A stretch of 64,000 nt of DNA, taken from NCBI GenBank assembly GCA_020634155.1, contig JACKCI010000002.1, forward strand, positions 868,001 to 932,000, in the 5' to 3' direction. Shown here piece after piece: positions 1 through 9,137 of the stretch. Each line of letters starts with the position of its first letter. The first letter of the stretch is position 1. The DNA comes from Anaerolineales bacterium (GTDB lineage Bacteria; Chloroflexota; Anaerolineae; Aggregatilineales; J027). Made by a program: the position numbers and the translations under genes. The notes beneath the pieces are model-generated. The model had not been told where the DNA came from, ran no database searches, and saw only the letters and a program-made list of their open reading frames with translations.

Positions 1-62
1 TGGCGATCTACCGCACCAAACACAGCATTGATGTAGACGATTTGCACACTTTACAAGGCTAG
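1..62 (+). CDS. nuoK: NADH-quinone oxidoreductase subunit K, C-terminal end (partial)
   Basis: Only the last 19 codons lie in the window, read in the frame that starts at base 3 and ends at the TAG at 60-62. The peptide ends AIYRTKHSIDVDDLHTLQG, which matches the usual NuoK C terminus: a last membrane helix, then an xYRxxxSxDVDxxxxLxG tail. NuoK is a small three-helix membrane subunit of complex I that lies between NuoJ/A and the antiporter-like subunits. Its place directly before nuoL is the standard nuo gene order, and this supports the call despite the short length. Confidence 0.85.
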   Translation, partial: AIYRTKHSIDVDDLHTLQG

Positions 63-80
63 TGCAGGGGCGATTACTCT

Positions 81-2390
81 ATGGAGGGTTTTTATAGTTT
101 TGTTTCGCTTGCGGTCTTCATCCCCTTAATCGGGATGTTGATTAATCTTTTTGCGGGCAAGCGGATGGGTGAACGTGGTGTGGCCTTTATCGCTGTTGGG
201 GCTAGTTCGCTGGCCTTTGGGGTAGCCCTCATTATGTGGGCAGCCCTAATCGATACAGGTTTTGAAGCCGCGATTGTCAATGCACCCCTCATCCCCGATT
301 GGATTTATATCCCCTCAGCCGCAGTGGATATTCCTTGGCAATTCCGCGTCGATACCCTCAGCGTCACCATGATGCTGGTGGTCACAGGCGTCGGTACCCT
401 GATCCACCTTTACGCTGTGGGCTATATGCACGGTGATGAGCGTTTCCCGCGCTTTTTTGTCTATTTGAATTTGTTCTTGGTCTTCATGCTCTTGTTGGTC
501 ACAGGCAACAACTTCCTGATGATGTTTGTCGGTTGGGAAGGCGTGGGTCTGTGTTCCTTCTTGCTAATTGGCTTCTGGTTTGATAAACCCCAGAAGCACA
601 AAGAGGGTACTCTCGGTTGGGCCAACAGCAACGCCGCCCGCAAAGCCTTTATCGCCAACCGTGTTGGTGATTTTGGGCTGTTGATGGGCGTCTTCCTCAC
701 CTTCTGGACATTCGGCACCCTCGACTTTCACAAGCCAAACGAAGAGGTGCATGTCCATTTTGAAGAAGGGCCAGCGCCTGTCTTTGAAATCGAAGGGCTA
801 GGCCAACATGAGACCGTTAATCTCGATGAAGTGGGCGTTTTCACCAAAGCCGAATACTGGCTACATGAAGGCAATCACCGCGTCGATATTGGGCCATTTG
901 ACCTGAAACTTGAAACGGTCATTACCCTGATTACCCTGTTCTTCCTGCTAGGGGCAACGGGCAAAAGCGCCCAAATCCCCTTGTTTGTCTGGCTACCTGA
1001 CGCCATGGCAGGCCCAACCCCCGTTAGTGCGCTTATTCATGCCGCGACAATGGTGACGGCTGGTATTTATATGATGGTGCGTTCCAATTCGCTCTATCAT
1101 GCCAGCGAGTTCTCCTCCTTTGTCGTGACACTGGTGGGCTGCACAACGGCCTTAGCTGCGGGCTTTATGGCGCTGGGGCAATGGGACATCAAGAAGGTGC
1201 TGGCCTACAGTACCGTCAGTCAACTGGGTTTTATGGTTACAGCCGTTGGGTTAGGGGCCTATGCCGCCGCCATGTTCCATCTGGTGACCCACGCTTTCTT
1301 TAAGGCCTTGTTGTTCTTGGCCTCTGGCTCCGTCATTCATGGGGTTGAGCATGGACACCACCACGCCCACGAACATGGTGACGACCATCACGGACACGGA
1401 CACGATGACCACCCCTTCGACCCGCAGGATATGCGGAATATGGGTGGCCTTGCCAAGAAAATGCCCATCACCTACTGGACGTATCTGGTTGGCTCATTGG
1501 CACTGGCAGGCGTCATCCCCTTCGCGGGCTTCTGGTCTAAAGACGAAATCTTGGCCGATGCCTTCACCGTTGGCTTTGAAGAGGGTAAGTTGGGCGGCTA
1601 CCTTGCGCTGGCCTTCCTCTTTGTGGCGGCAGGTTTCACCGCTTTCTACATTTGGCGGCAAGTCAGCATCGTCTTCTATGGTGAAGGCCGTACCGATGCT
1701 GCCAAACACGCCAGCGAAAGCGTCATGACCATGACCTTGCCCTTGGTGATATTGGCAATTGGCAGCACCTTGATTGGCTTTATGAATGTGCCATCAGGCT
1801 TCCCGGTTCTAGGGGCGCTCTTTGGCAAACACCAATTCACCGAATGGCTGGAGCATAGTGTGATTCATGCCCATGCAGGTAGCTTTAACGCCGTCTTGGC
1901 CTTGTTTGCCACGCTCTTGGCGGTGGGTGCTATCTACTTTGCGCGTTCCATCTACAACGACAACATCCTGAAGCACATGGACAAAGACCCCTTGGAAGTC
2001 AATCCACAGACCGCGCCAATCTTCGCATGGTCAAATGCCCGTCTCTATTGGGATGAGGCTTACTTCCAATTCATCATCTATCCCTTCCAACGGGCCGCCA
2101 AGTTCATCGGCATTACCCTTGATTGGAAATTCTGGCACGATTTTGTGCATGAGAAAGTCATCTTCCAAGGCTTCCAAGGCGCAGCAGATGTCATGAGCAA
2201 GCCTGTGGATAAGCAGATTATTGACAAAGGCTTCCTTTCGATTGGCAGCGGCATCCTCAGTTTGGGCGGGCGTTTACGCCGTGTCCAAACAGGCTATGTC
2301 CGCACCTATGCCTTTTCGGTTCTCTTCGGAGTGTTACTTGTGATTATCGTTATTTTACTGCCCGTATTGCGGGACATGCTCGGAGTTTAG
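81..2390 (+). CDS. nuoL: NADH-quinone oxidoreductase subunit L
   Basis: Distal antiporter-like, proton-pumping membrane subunit of complex I, with the long lateral helix at the C terminus. The sequence shows the family signatures LMMFVGWEGVGLCSFLLIGF, WLPDAMAGPTPVSALIHAAT and AYSTVSQLGFM. At 769 residues it is longer than the roughly 610 of E. coli NuoL. Extra length comes from a hydrophilic loop (about residues 213-285) and a histidine-rich loop at residues 420-444 (12 His in 25 residues), placed where other NuoLs have a short CHHEQ-like segment. The start follows an AGGGGCG ribosome site. nuoM begins 8 bases downstream, so the genes form one operon. Confidence 0.97.
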   Translation: MEGFYSFVSLAVFIPLIGMLINLFAGKRMGERGVAFIAVGASSLAFGVALIMWAALIDTGFEAAIVNAPLIPDWIYIPSAAVDIPWQFRVDTLSVTMMLVVTGVGTLIHLYAVGYMHGDERFPRFFVYLNLFLVFMLLLVTGNNFLMMFVGWEGVGLCSFLLIGFWFDKPQKHKEGTLGWANSNAARKAFIANRVGDFGLLMGVFLTFWTFGTLDFHKPNEEVHVHFEEGPAPVFEIEGLGQHETVNLDEVGVFTKAEYWLHEGNHRVDIGPFDLKLETVITLITLFFLLGATGKSAQIPLFVWLPDAMAGPTPVSALIHAATMVTAGIYMMVRSNSLYHASEFSSFVVTLVGCTTALAAGFMALGQWDIKKVLAYSTVSQLGFMVTAVGLGAYAAAMFHLVTHAFFKALLFLASGSVIHGVEHGHHHAHEHGDDHHGHGHDDHPFDPQDMRNMGGLAKKMPITYWTYLVGSLALAGVIPFAGFWSKDEILADAFTVGFEEGKLGGYLALAFLFVAAGFTAFYIWRQVSIVFYGEGRTDAAKHASESVMTMTLPLVILAIGSTLIGFMNVPSGFPVLGALFGKHQFTEWLEHSVIHAHAGSFNAVLALFATLLAVGAIYFARSIYNDNILKHMDKDPLEVNPQTAPIFAWSNARLYWDEAYFQFIIYPFQRAAKFIGITLDWKFWHDFVHEKVIFQGFQGAADVMSKPVDKQIIDKGFLSIGSGILSLGGRLRRVQTGYVRTYAFSVLFGVLLVIIVILLPVLRDMLGV

Positions 2391-2398
2391 GGGGTTCT

Positions 2399-3919
2399 AT
2401 GGAAACAACCGGCATATCGCTGACGACAGTTGTGTTGTTTGCGCCGCTTGTCGGATTCATCATCCTCTTGTTGATGAAAAACGAGGAGCGCATTAAATGG
2501 ACTGCGTTGACGACCTCGCTCATTACCTTTTTTCTCTCTTTCGTGCTGTTGCTCGACTTTGAGAAAGAGGCCGGGATGCAGTTTGAGCATATTGCCAAAT
2601 GGATCCCCAGCGCAAACATTTATTACCATGTAGGAATAGATGGCATAAGCATCTGGCTGGTGTTGCTTACCACCTTCATCATGCCCATTGCGATTGTGTC
2701 CTCCTTTACCGCTATTAAGGAACGGGTACGCCTCTATTATGCCTTTATGCTTTTGCTGGAAACCGCCATGCTGGGCGTGTTTGTTGCCCAAGACCTGTTC
2801 CTGTTCTACATCTTCTGGGAACTAACCCTTGTGCCGATGTACTTCCTCATCGGGATTTGGGGTGGCGATGCCCGCATCTATGCTGCTGTCAAGTTCTTCC
2901 TTTACACGATGGCTGGCTCTATCTTGATGCTGATCGCCATTCTGTATCTGGGCAACAAGGCGGGTTCCTTTGATGTGGTACAGATTAGCCAGATGGTGCG
3001 CGACGGTTCCTTGACCTTCAGCACGACCACCGGACGCTTGCTCTTTGTGGGCTTCTTTATGGCCTTTGCCATTAAAGTCCCTATCTGGCCTCTCCATTCG
3101 TGGTTACCAGATGCCCACGTGCAAGCCCCCACGGCTGGCTCGGTCATTCTAGCAGGTGTCTTGCTAAAACTGGGGACTTACGGCTTGGTGCGCTTCAACC
3201 TGTTCTTTTTCCCTGAAGCCTCCGCCGACTTTGCGCCCTATATCGCGGTCTTGGCGGTGATAGGCATCATCTATGGCGCATGGGTCTCCTATGCCCAAAC
3301 CGATGTCAAGAAGCTGGTCGCCTATTCGTCCGTGAGTCACTTGGGGTTTGTCGTCTTGGGGATTTTCGCCCTCAATAGTGCGGGGGTCCAAGGTGCCATT
3401 TTGCAAATGGTCAATCACGGCATTAGCACAGGCGGCTTGTTCTTGTTGGTCGGGATGCTCTATGAGCGCCGCCACACCAAAGCCATCGACGCCTTCGGTG
3501 GGATTTGGAAGGTCATGCCCATATTCAGCGGCATTGCCTTGATTGTCTCACTTTCCAGCATGGGCTTGCCCGGTATGAACGGCTTTGTAGGTGAGTTCAC
3601 CATCTTGCTGGGTTCAGCGGGTTCCGAGGTGTTGAGCCTGTGGTTCACGGCCCTTGCGGCGGCGGGTGTTATCTTGGCCGCCATCTACATCTTGTTCATG
3701 TTTAACAAGGTCTTTATGGGGCCAGTTGATAAGAAGGAAAACCAAGAATTGGTTGACCTGTCATGGAGCAAGAACTGGACCGAATTGGCAGCCCTCATCC
3801 CGATTTTGATTATGATTTTCGTGATTGGGTTGTATCCACGTCCCTTCTTTGAACTCATGGATGCTTCGGTTAGTCAAGTCACGCAGATGATTGACGCCAC
3901 CGTCATCGCGGGTCGCTAA
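2399..3919 (+). CDS. nuoM: NADH-quinone oxidoreductase subunit M
   Basis: Second antiporter-like proton-pumping subunit of complex I, a polytopic membrane protein of 506 residues (the usual family length). Visible signatures include FWELTLVPMYFLIGIWG, whose Glu141 corresponds to the conserved helix-5 glutamate; LHSWLPDAHVQAPTAGSV, followed by the conserved Lys257 in VLLKLG; and AYSSVSHLGFV. The start is preceded by an AGGGGG ribosome site that overlaps the end of nuoL. nuoN follows after 14 bases with its own AAGGAG site. Confidence 0.97.
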   Translation: METTGISLTTVVLFAPLVGFIILLLMKNEERIKWTALTTSLITFFLSFVLLLDFEKEAGMQFEHIAKWIPSANIYYHVGIDGISIWLVLLTTFIMPIAIVSSFTAIKERVRLYYAFMLLLETAMLGVFVAQDLFLFYIFWELTLVPMYFLIGIWGGDARIYAAVKFFLYTMAGSILMLIAILYLGNKAGSFDVVQISQMVRDGSLTFSTTTGRLLFVGFFMAFAIKVPIWPLHSWLPDAHVQAPTAGSVILAGVLLKLGTYGLVRFNLFFFPEASADFAPYIAVLAVIGIIYGAWVSYAQTDVKKLVAYSSVSHLGFVVLGIFALNSAGVQGAILQMVNHGISTGGLFLLVGMLYERRHTKAIDAFGGIWKVMPIFSGIALIVSLSSMGLPGMNGFVGEFTILLGSAGSEVLSLWFTALAAAGVILAAIYILFMFNKVFMGPVDKKENQELVDLSWSKNWTELAALIPILIMIFVIGLYPRPFFELMDASVSQVTQMIDATVIAGR

Positions 3920-3933
3920 GGAGCGTCAATAGG

Positions 3934-5454
3934 ATGTTTGCGACACCGACTTTCGACGATCTAAACGTGTGGGCCGCCCTACCCCTGATTATGCTAGGGT
4001 TGGGTACCTGCGTTTTGCTGATTGCCGATTTGCTAATCCCGAAAGATAAGAAACTCTATACGGCGGTGCTGGCGGCGGTTGGCGTCATCGTCTCGTTGGT
4101 GCTGGCGCTGGCTCAAGCCACAGGTGCCGCTGAGATTGGAGAGAGCGGGACAGCATTTTCTGGCATATTCGTTGCCGATCAGTTCACCTATTTGGTCAAT
4201 GTTATCGTGTTGACCGCGGCACTGATTGGCATTCTGGTCTCGTATGATTACCTCAAGCGTACTGGCAATGAACGCGGTGAGTTCTATACGCTGATGCTCT
4301 TTAGTGCGATGGGGGCCATGCTGATGGGGTCATCGCGCAATCTGGTGATGATTTTCGTCGCGCTGGAATTGCTCTCCATTCCCCTCTACATCTTGTCAGG
4401 CTTCCGCCGCCCCATGGAACAAAGTGAAGAAAGCGCCATGAAGTACCTGTTGCTGGGGGCATTTGCCTCTGGCTTCTTGGTCTATGGCATTGCCTTCATG
4501 TTCGGGGCTACGGGTAGCTTTGACCTGCCGACCATCTGGCAACATGCGGTGGGCATCCTCAATGGTGATATGCCCGGTCAGGCCACGTTGCTGATCGGGA
4601 TTGGGTTGGTGCTGATTGCGCTTGGCTTCAAAGTCGGTGCCGTCCCCTTCCACATGTGGCAGCCTGATGTGTACCAAGGTGCGCCGACACCCGTCACCGC
4701 TTATATGAGTGTGGTCGCCAAGACGGGCGGTTTTGCGGCCCTCTTGCGCGTCCTAGCGACAGGCATGGGTGTGGTCAGCGACGGCAACGCCATCAACGCA
4801 TGGCAAGACACGGTGCAGCTAATGGCCTTCATCACCCTCTTGCTGGGGAATGTGGTGGCTGTTATGCAAGTTGACCTCAAGCGCCTCTTGGCCTATTCGA
4901 GTATCGCCCACGCGGGCTATATCTTGATTGCAGTAGCAGCGGGTGGCTCACAAGGCACCCAAGACGCCGCCGTCCAAGCGGCCTTGATTTACTTGCTGGC
5001 CTATACCTTCACCAATATCGGGGCTTTTGCCTTTGTGGTGGCAATGGAACGCAATGACACCAGCGGCACCACCCTTGATGACATCAAGGGCTTGGCGAAC
5101 AACAACCCCGGCTTGGCGCTGGCGATGGCTATTTTCATGTTTAGTTTGACGGGTATCCCTGCTACTGCTGGCTTTATGGGTAAGTGGTTCGTCTTCAAGG
5201 CGGCCCTTGATGCCAACCTAACGGTGCTGGCGGTTGCGGGTATCGTAACCAGCGTCATCTCAGCTTTCTACTATCTGCGGGTCATCATGAACATGTACAT
5301 GGTGCAAGGCGATGCTCGCCCCGCCATGAAGTTGAAGCCAGCCCTCCGCACGGCCTTGCTGATTACCGCCATTGGCACTATCTTACTGGGGCTTCAGCCC
5401 TATCTGATGACCGACCTTGCCCAAGATATTACCTTAGCGATTGTCGGCCATTAG
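3934..5454 (+). CDS. nuoN: NADH-quinone oxidoreductase subunit N
   Basis: Third antiporter-like membrane subunit of complex I, 506 residues with about 14 membrane helices. Family motifs: FVALELLSIPLYILSGF, GFKVGAVPFHMWQPDVYQGA followed by PTPVTAYMSVVAKTGGFAAL, and LAYSSIAHAGYIL. It ends the nuo operon. A strong intrinsic terminator starts 24 bases after the stop codon, and no further nuo or respiratory gene follows on this strand. Confidence 0.97.
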   Translation: MFATPTFDDLNVWAALPLIMLGLGTCVLLIADLLIPKDKKLYTAVLAAVGVIVSLVLALAQATGAAEIGESGTAFSGIFVADQFTYLVNVIVLTAALIGILVSYDYLKRTGNERGEFYTLMLFSAMGAMLMGSSRNLVMIFVALELLSIPLYILSGFRRPMEQSEESAMKYLLLGAFASGFLVYGIAFMFGATGSFDLPTIWQHAVGILNGDMPGQATLLIGIGLVLIALGFKVGAVPFHMWQPDVYQGAPTPVTAYMSVVAKTGGFAALLRVLATGMGVVSDGNAINAWQDTVQLMAFITLLLGNVVAVMQVDLKRLLAYSSIAHAGYILIAVAAGGSQGTQDAAVQAALIYLLAYTFTNIGAFAFVVAMERNDTSGTTLDDIKGLANNNPGLALAMAIFMFSLTGIPATAGFMGKWFVFKAALDANLTVLAVAGIVTSVISAFYYLRVIMNMYMVQGDARPAMKLKPALRTALLITAIGTILLGLQPYLMTDLAQDITLAIVGH

Positions 5455-5478
5455 TTCGTTTTAGGCGTTTACTGAGGA

Positions 5479-5512
5479 CTGCACAGACTTGCCCCAGCCT
5501 GTGCAGTTTTTT
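5479..5512 (+). terminator. Rho-independent terminator of the nuo operon
   Basis: Perfect 8-bp stem CTGCACAG (5479-5486) / CTGTGCAG (5499-5506) with a 12-base loop, followed at once by six T (5507-5512). The T run is on the plus strand only, so it ends nuoK-N transcription. It sits directly before the stop codon of the converging gene at 5515. Confidence 0.85.
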
Positions 5513-5514
5513 GT

Positions 5515-7191
5515 TTACCACCACTGCATTTTGGTGTTGGGGATTAGCTTCTGAATAGTCTCTTTTTCAGCATCACTCAGTTGAAAACCCGCAATCACTT
5601 GTAGTTCCGACAGTCCCTGTAAATTCTGGAAACTAGCAGGTAGTTGCTTGGCCTGTGTCGAGTTGATGGTCAGCTTTTGTAGGGCAGTCATGGTACCAAT
5701 GTGGGCGGGTAACGCTGCATTGGCCTCGCTCAAATCAAGGTGTTCGGGGCGGGCCATGCACAGGCTATTGGGTAGCTGGCTAATCTCAACTGTGTAATTT
5801 TTACCCACGAACAGCGTTTTAACCTTAAGGTCTGCAATGTTCAGCGGATACTCTGGCACAGCACGAATCTTGAGGTACTGCAAGCCCGTCAAGGCCGCAA
5901 TCTTGGCAAATACATCCGCCCAATCTGCCGCCTCGATGTCCAGATTGAGCCACTCAAGGCCCGTCAATTGCGCGAAGGATGCAGGCAAGGCTGTGACCCC
6001 TGTCCATTCTAGCGAGAGGGTACGCAATTGGCCTAAACGCCCGATGCTCTCTGGTAAACGGGTCAAGTTGCGATTGGAATCGAGTTGCAGGGTTTCTAGT
6101 GCCGCCATATCCCCAATGGAATCGGGTAATTCCAACACATCGCAGGAAAAGAGATTGAGGCGTTCCAATTGGCGCAATTGCCCAATGCTGTCCGGTAGGC
6201 GTTGTAAGCTGGTGCAATAGGCTAAGTCAAGCTTCCGCAGATTGCCTAGATTACCGATGGCATCAGGCAAAGTCTTCAATTTGCTGTTATAGGATAAATT
6301 GAGCTTTCGCAAGTGCGGGAAACTGCCGATGCCCGCTGGAATCTTGCTGAATTGATTGAAGTTCAAATCCAAGATGCGGAGTTCTGCCAATTCAAACAGG
6401 GCGGGCGGGATGGTCTTCAGGGCATTACGTGAGAACGTCAAGTGGCGCAGGTTTCGGCATTGGAAGACCTCATCAGGGATGGTCTTTAGCTCCTGTTGGT
6501 CATAGACCAAGCGCTTGACTTGCAGGGGGTCTTCGACGGGGTTTTTGTAGAGCGCATCGGGGTTGGTCAACTCCAGCAAACTGCGGTCAATCCAATTCTC
6601 GAACCAATCAAAAAAGCCCCATTGCTTGCCATTGTTAAAGATGGGCTGGAGATACTCACCGCTCTGGAAAAACCAAACTGTGCCCGCCTGCTCCCCTTGG
6701 ACAACTAGCACATAGTAACCCCCGCAGCCATATTCTGACAGAAAAAGAATCCCCGACAGGGTTGGCGGCAAGTCAAAGGGCTGGAGTTCATCGTCTTCAA
6801 TTTCCTCAACAGCGCGAATATAGGATTGCACAGCTTCTGCGCTAATTGGGAAGGGTTGAAAATACTCGCGGAGCCGTAGCTGCGGCGGGTCGCCTTCGCC
6901 AACGGTATCGTAGTTATTGATGGCTTCCTCAACCGCCGCCTGTAGGAAGCGCAGTCCGTAATATGGTCCTGCTCCCCCATCGGCAATCTGGCTGAGATAG
7001 AGGCGATAATCGGCGGGAAGTTTGACCTCGGCAGCCTCCTCAAAATTGCGGATGTCGTCCTCGCTCAGGGTGGGGTTAAGTTCGTAGTGGTGACCGTTCC
7101 ATGGCTCATTGGAGCCAAAGATTTTGAACTCAGTGTCGGTTGCAATCAGCCGTTTTAGCTTTTCATGGATAATGTGTAGCCTGTCCTGCAT
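5515..7191 (-). CDS. SUKH (SMI1/KNR4-like) domain protein with C-terminal leucine-rich repeats
   Basis: 558 residues, no signal peptide and no membrane segment, so probably cytoplasmic. Residues about 30-190 look like a SUKH/SMI1-KNR4 domain: an LSEDDIRNFEEAAEVKLPAD start, then YRLYLSQIADGGAGPYYGL. From about residue 248 to the C terminus run leucine-rich repeats of the LxxLxLxxNxLxxLPxxIGxL type (for example LRKLNLSYNSKLKTLPDAIG). SUKH proteins are known as immunity proteins against polymorphic toxins and as general protein-binding modules; LRRs also bind proteins. The fusion suggests an interaction or regulatory role, but no target is visible and no toxin gene is next to it. AGGAGAG precedes the ATG and lies at the edge of an inverted repeat. 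Confidence 0.8.
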   Translation of the reverse strand: MQDRLHIIHEKLKRLIATDTEFKIFGSNEPWNGHHYELNPTLSEDDIRNFEEAAEVKLPADYRLYLSQIADGGAGPYYGLRFLQAAVEEAINNYDTVGEGDPPQLRLREYFQPFPISAEAVQSYIRAVEEIEDDELQPFDLPPTLSGILFLSEYGCGGYYVLVVQGEQAGTVWFFQSGEYLQPIFNNGKQWGFFDWFENWIDRSLLELTNPDALYKNPVEDPLQVKRLVYDQQELKTIPDEVFQCRNLRHLTFSRNALKTIPPALFELAELRILDLNFNQFSKIPAGIGSFPHLRKLNLSYNSKLKTLPDAIGNLGNLRKLDLAYCTSLQRLPDSIGQLRQLERLNLFSCDVLELPDSIGDMAALETLQLDSNRNLTRLPESIGRLGQLRTLSLEWTGVTALPASFAQLTGLEWLNLDIEAADWADVFAKIAALTGLQYLKIRAVPEYPLNIADLKVKTLFVGKNYTVEISQLPNSLCMARPEHLDLSEANAALPAHIGTMTALQKLTINSTQAKQLPASFQNLQGLSELQVIAGFQLSDAEKETIQKLIPNTKMQWW

Positions 7192-7203
7192 AAAATAGCT
7201 CTC

Positions 7204-7228
7204 CTGCTATGAGAGTCTGGTATAGCAG
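7204..7228. repeat. Inverted repeat at the ribosome site of the SUKH-LRR gene
   Basis: 7-bp arms CTGCTAT (7204-7210) and ATAGCAG (7222-7228) with an 11-base loop lie in the gap between the cytochrome P460 stop codon and the SUKH-LRR start. On the minus strand the downstream arm runs into the AGGAGAG ribosome site. No T run follows, so this is a weak terminator at best; it might affect translation of the downstream gene. Confidence 0.35.
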
Positions 7229-7250
7229 AATCAGGAAATTTTTTACAACT

Positions 7251-7853
7251 TTAACAAGGCAGTCGATTGGCTAAATCGCAATAGAGGTGTTGGACTTCCT
7301 TGGTGGCGGCATAGGTTGCCAACTGTGGATAGGTATAGACAAAATCGGTGTTAAACATCGGGTTGTGGCAATGGAAGCAGGCGGCGGTGTCCTCATCAAA
7401 ATAATCACCTGTTTGGGCATCAAACGAGCCGAAATTCCATTCACCCACCCGTGCCGTGCTGACAAAATCGCTATCTTGCCAATCGGCGCGTTTCTCGATG
7501 ACATGCACCATCTCAAAGGGGTCGGCTTTCAGGTAATGGCCTTGCTCATCCACCAACGGCTCCCCATCGGCATCCACTTGGATATGATAGGCCTCAATCA
7601 CAATCACCGTTTCGTCGGGTAGGGCCACGTTGCGCCGTGCTGCATCCAAGGCCGCGGGGCTGATATAAATATCGCGGATGGTGCCGTCAATGCGGTCAAC
7701 GGTCAGATAATGGACAAAGTCGGTGCGGTACTGCGCGGGATAGGTCACGGCTGAGTGTGGATGGGGGGTGGGTGCGTTGGTGGTGGCCTCACTTTGGCAG
7801 GCAACCACCAATCCTAGCATCCAAACTATCCCCACAAGCCAACTAATCCTCAT
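7251..7853 (-). CDS. Cytochrome P460-like lipoprotein
   Basis: 200 residues. The N terminus is a lipoprotein signal peptide with lipobox LVVAC (Cys19), followed by a short Thr/Pro linker, so the protein should be lipid-anchored outside the membrane. The C-terminal part has one c-type haem motif, CFHCH (Cys159, Cys162, His163), followed by NPMFNTDFVYTYP. Domain size and motif position fit the cytochrome P460 / mono-haem family, whose known members oxidise hydroxylamine or detoxify NO; many relatives have no proven substrate. The ATG overlaps the end of xseA by 11 bases, so the two are probably translated together, although the functions have no clear link. The haem motif is certain; the substrate is unknown. 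Confidence 0.8.
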   Translation of the reverse strand: MRISWLVGIVWMLGLVVACQSEATTNAPTPHPHSAVTYPAQYRTDFVHYLTVDRIDGTIRDIYISPAALDAARRNVALPDETVIVIEAYHIQVDADGEPLVDEQGHYLKADPFEMVHVIEKRADWQDSDFVSTARVGEWNFGSFDAQTGDYFDEDTAACFHCHNPMFNTDFVYTYPQLATYAATKEVQHLYCDLANRLPC

Positions 7854-9084
7854 GACCTAACTCCCGATCTTTCACAGTGGCTCTTAAACTCCCACGATGC
7901 AATTGTATATCAAGCAGGGTACCTGTGTCGGCGTCTTGAGCATCGCTAATCTGTTTCCCATCACCGACCCGCCGCACAATAGCATAGCCCCGCGCCAATA
8001 TCGCTAGGGGATTGGCCCCTTGCAGGGTGGCGTTGTGCTGGGCAAGCTGCTGGTTTTTGCTTTCGAGTTGGTGCTGCATAGCCCGCAAGAGACGCGGCTG
8101 GAGGGTATCAAGGCGGGCTTGCCAACTCAGTACGGCATGGCGTGGGGAGAGGTGGCGCAAAGCACGCTGGGTCGTCATCAGGTCACGGCGGCGTTCCTGC
8201 AAGACACCTACCATTGCGCCGTGCATCTCCTGATACAGCACATCCACGCTTTGGCGCAATAGCTCCACTTCAGGGGTAATCAACTCCGCAGCCGCTGAGG
8301 GGGTGGGGGCGCGATAATCTGCTGCAAAATCGACCAAGGTGAAGTCAATCTCATGCCCGACACCTGCCACCAATGGGATAGGTGAAGCGGCTACGGTGCG
8401 GACAACACCCTCGTCATTGAAGCACCACAAATCCTCCATGCTGCCCCCACCGCGCACCAGCAAAATCACGTCGATGTCGTCACGCTGATAGAGACGCTCT
8501 AGGGCAGCCATAATCAGCGGAGGGGCGTCATTGCCCTGCACCATTGTCGGACTAAGCAGCACTTCGGCTACCGGAAAACGCCGATTGAGAACATTCAGCA
8601 CATCTTGAAAAGCTGCCGCTTTGGGAGAGGTCACTACACCGATTTTACGTGGGAAATACGGCAAGGGGCGCTGTTCACGGTCAAAGAGACCTTCGGCATC
8701 AAGGCGGGCCTTGAGTAGCTCAAATTCACGGTGCAAATCGCCAACCCCGCTTGGTTCGAGGGTGGTGGCGACCAGTTGGTATTCCCCGCGTGGCTCATAG
8801 ACGGCAATCCGTCCATTCGCCAGCACCAAATCACCCTGACGCGGGACAAAACGCAAGCGGTCAGCGCTCGATTTCCAAATCACGGCTTTCAGTTGGGCGT
8901 TGGCATCTTTGAGCGTGAAATAGATATGCCCAGAGGGGGCGCGGGTCAGGTTGCTCACTTCGCCTTCCACCCAAATATCTTGGAGCATGGGGTCACGCTC
9001 CAATTTTTGGCGGATGTGGGTGGTCAAGGCACTAACGGTAAACGGGCCTTCGTTGCTGGAGTCATCAGAAAATAAGGGTAACAT
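7843..9084 (-). CDS. xseA: Exodeoxyribonuclease VII large subunit
   Basis: 413 residues, the normal XseA length. The N-terminal OB-fold starts with FTVSALTTHIRQKLERDP and contains WVEGEVSNLTRAPSGHIYFT. The catalytic core shows KIGVVTSPKAAAFQDVLNVL and VILLVRGGGSMEDLWCFND, and then VGHEIDFTLVDFAADYRAPT. A helical coiled coil follows, and the end has the usual NPLAILARGYAIV segment. Exo VII degrades single-stranded DNA and needs the small subunit XseB, which is not next to it here. The start at 9084 lies 53 bases from the divergent gene at 9138. Confidence 0.96.
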   Translation of the reverse strand: MLPLFSDDSSNEGPFTVSALTTHIRQKLERDPMLQDIWVEGEVSNLTRAPSGHIYFTLKDANAQLKAVIWKSSADRLRFVPRQGDLVLANGRIAVYEPRGEYQLVATTLEPSGVGDLHREFELLKARLDAEGLFDREQRPLPYFPRKIGVVTSPKAAAFQDVLNVLNRRFPVAEVLLSPTMVQGNDAPPLIMAALERLYQRDDIDVILLVRGGGSMEDLWCFNDEGVVRTVAASPIPLVAGVGHEIDFTLVDFAADYRAPTPSAAAELITPEVELLRQSVDVLYQEMHGAMVGVLQERRRDLMTTQRALRHLSPRHAVLSWQARLDTLQPRLLRAMQHQLESKNQQLAQHNATLQGANPLAILARGYAIVRRVGDGKQISDAQDADTGTLLDIQLHRGSLRATVKDRELGHED

Positions 9085-9095
9085 CGCTCGATTTG

Positions 9096-9104
9096 TGCTA
9101 CAAT
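9096..9104 (+). promoter_or_regulatory. Candidate extended -10 promoter element
   Basis: TGCTACAAT is an extended -10 (TGn plus TACAAT at 9099-9104), 34 bases before the ATG at 9138. No good -35 hexamer is seen at 17-18 bases. The same nine bases occur at 37190-37198. Confidence 0.4.
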
Positions 9105-9137
9105 TCTTGACGATTTGAACTAAGGAGATTCTATCTT

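Noticed and set aside
1339..1728. Alternate-frame open frame of 129 codons in nuoL
   Set aside because: It lies within the clearly coding nuoL frame and arises from the His-rich codon pattern.
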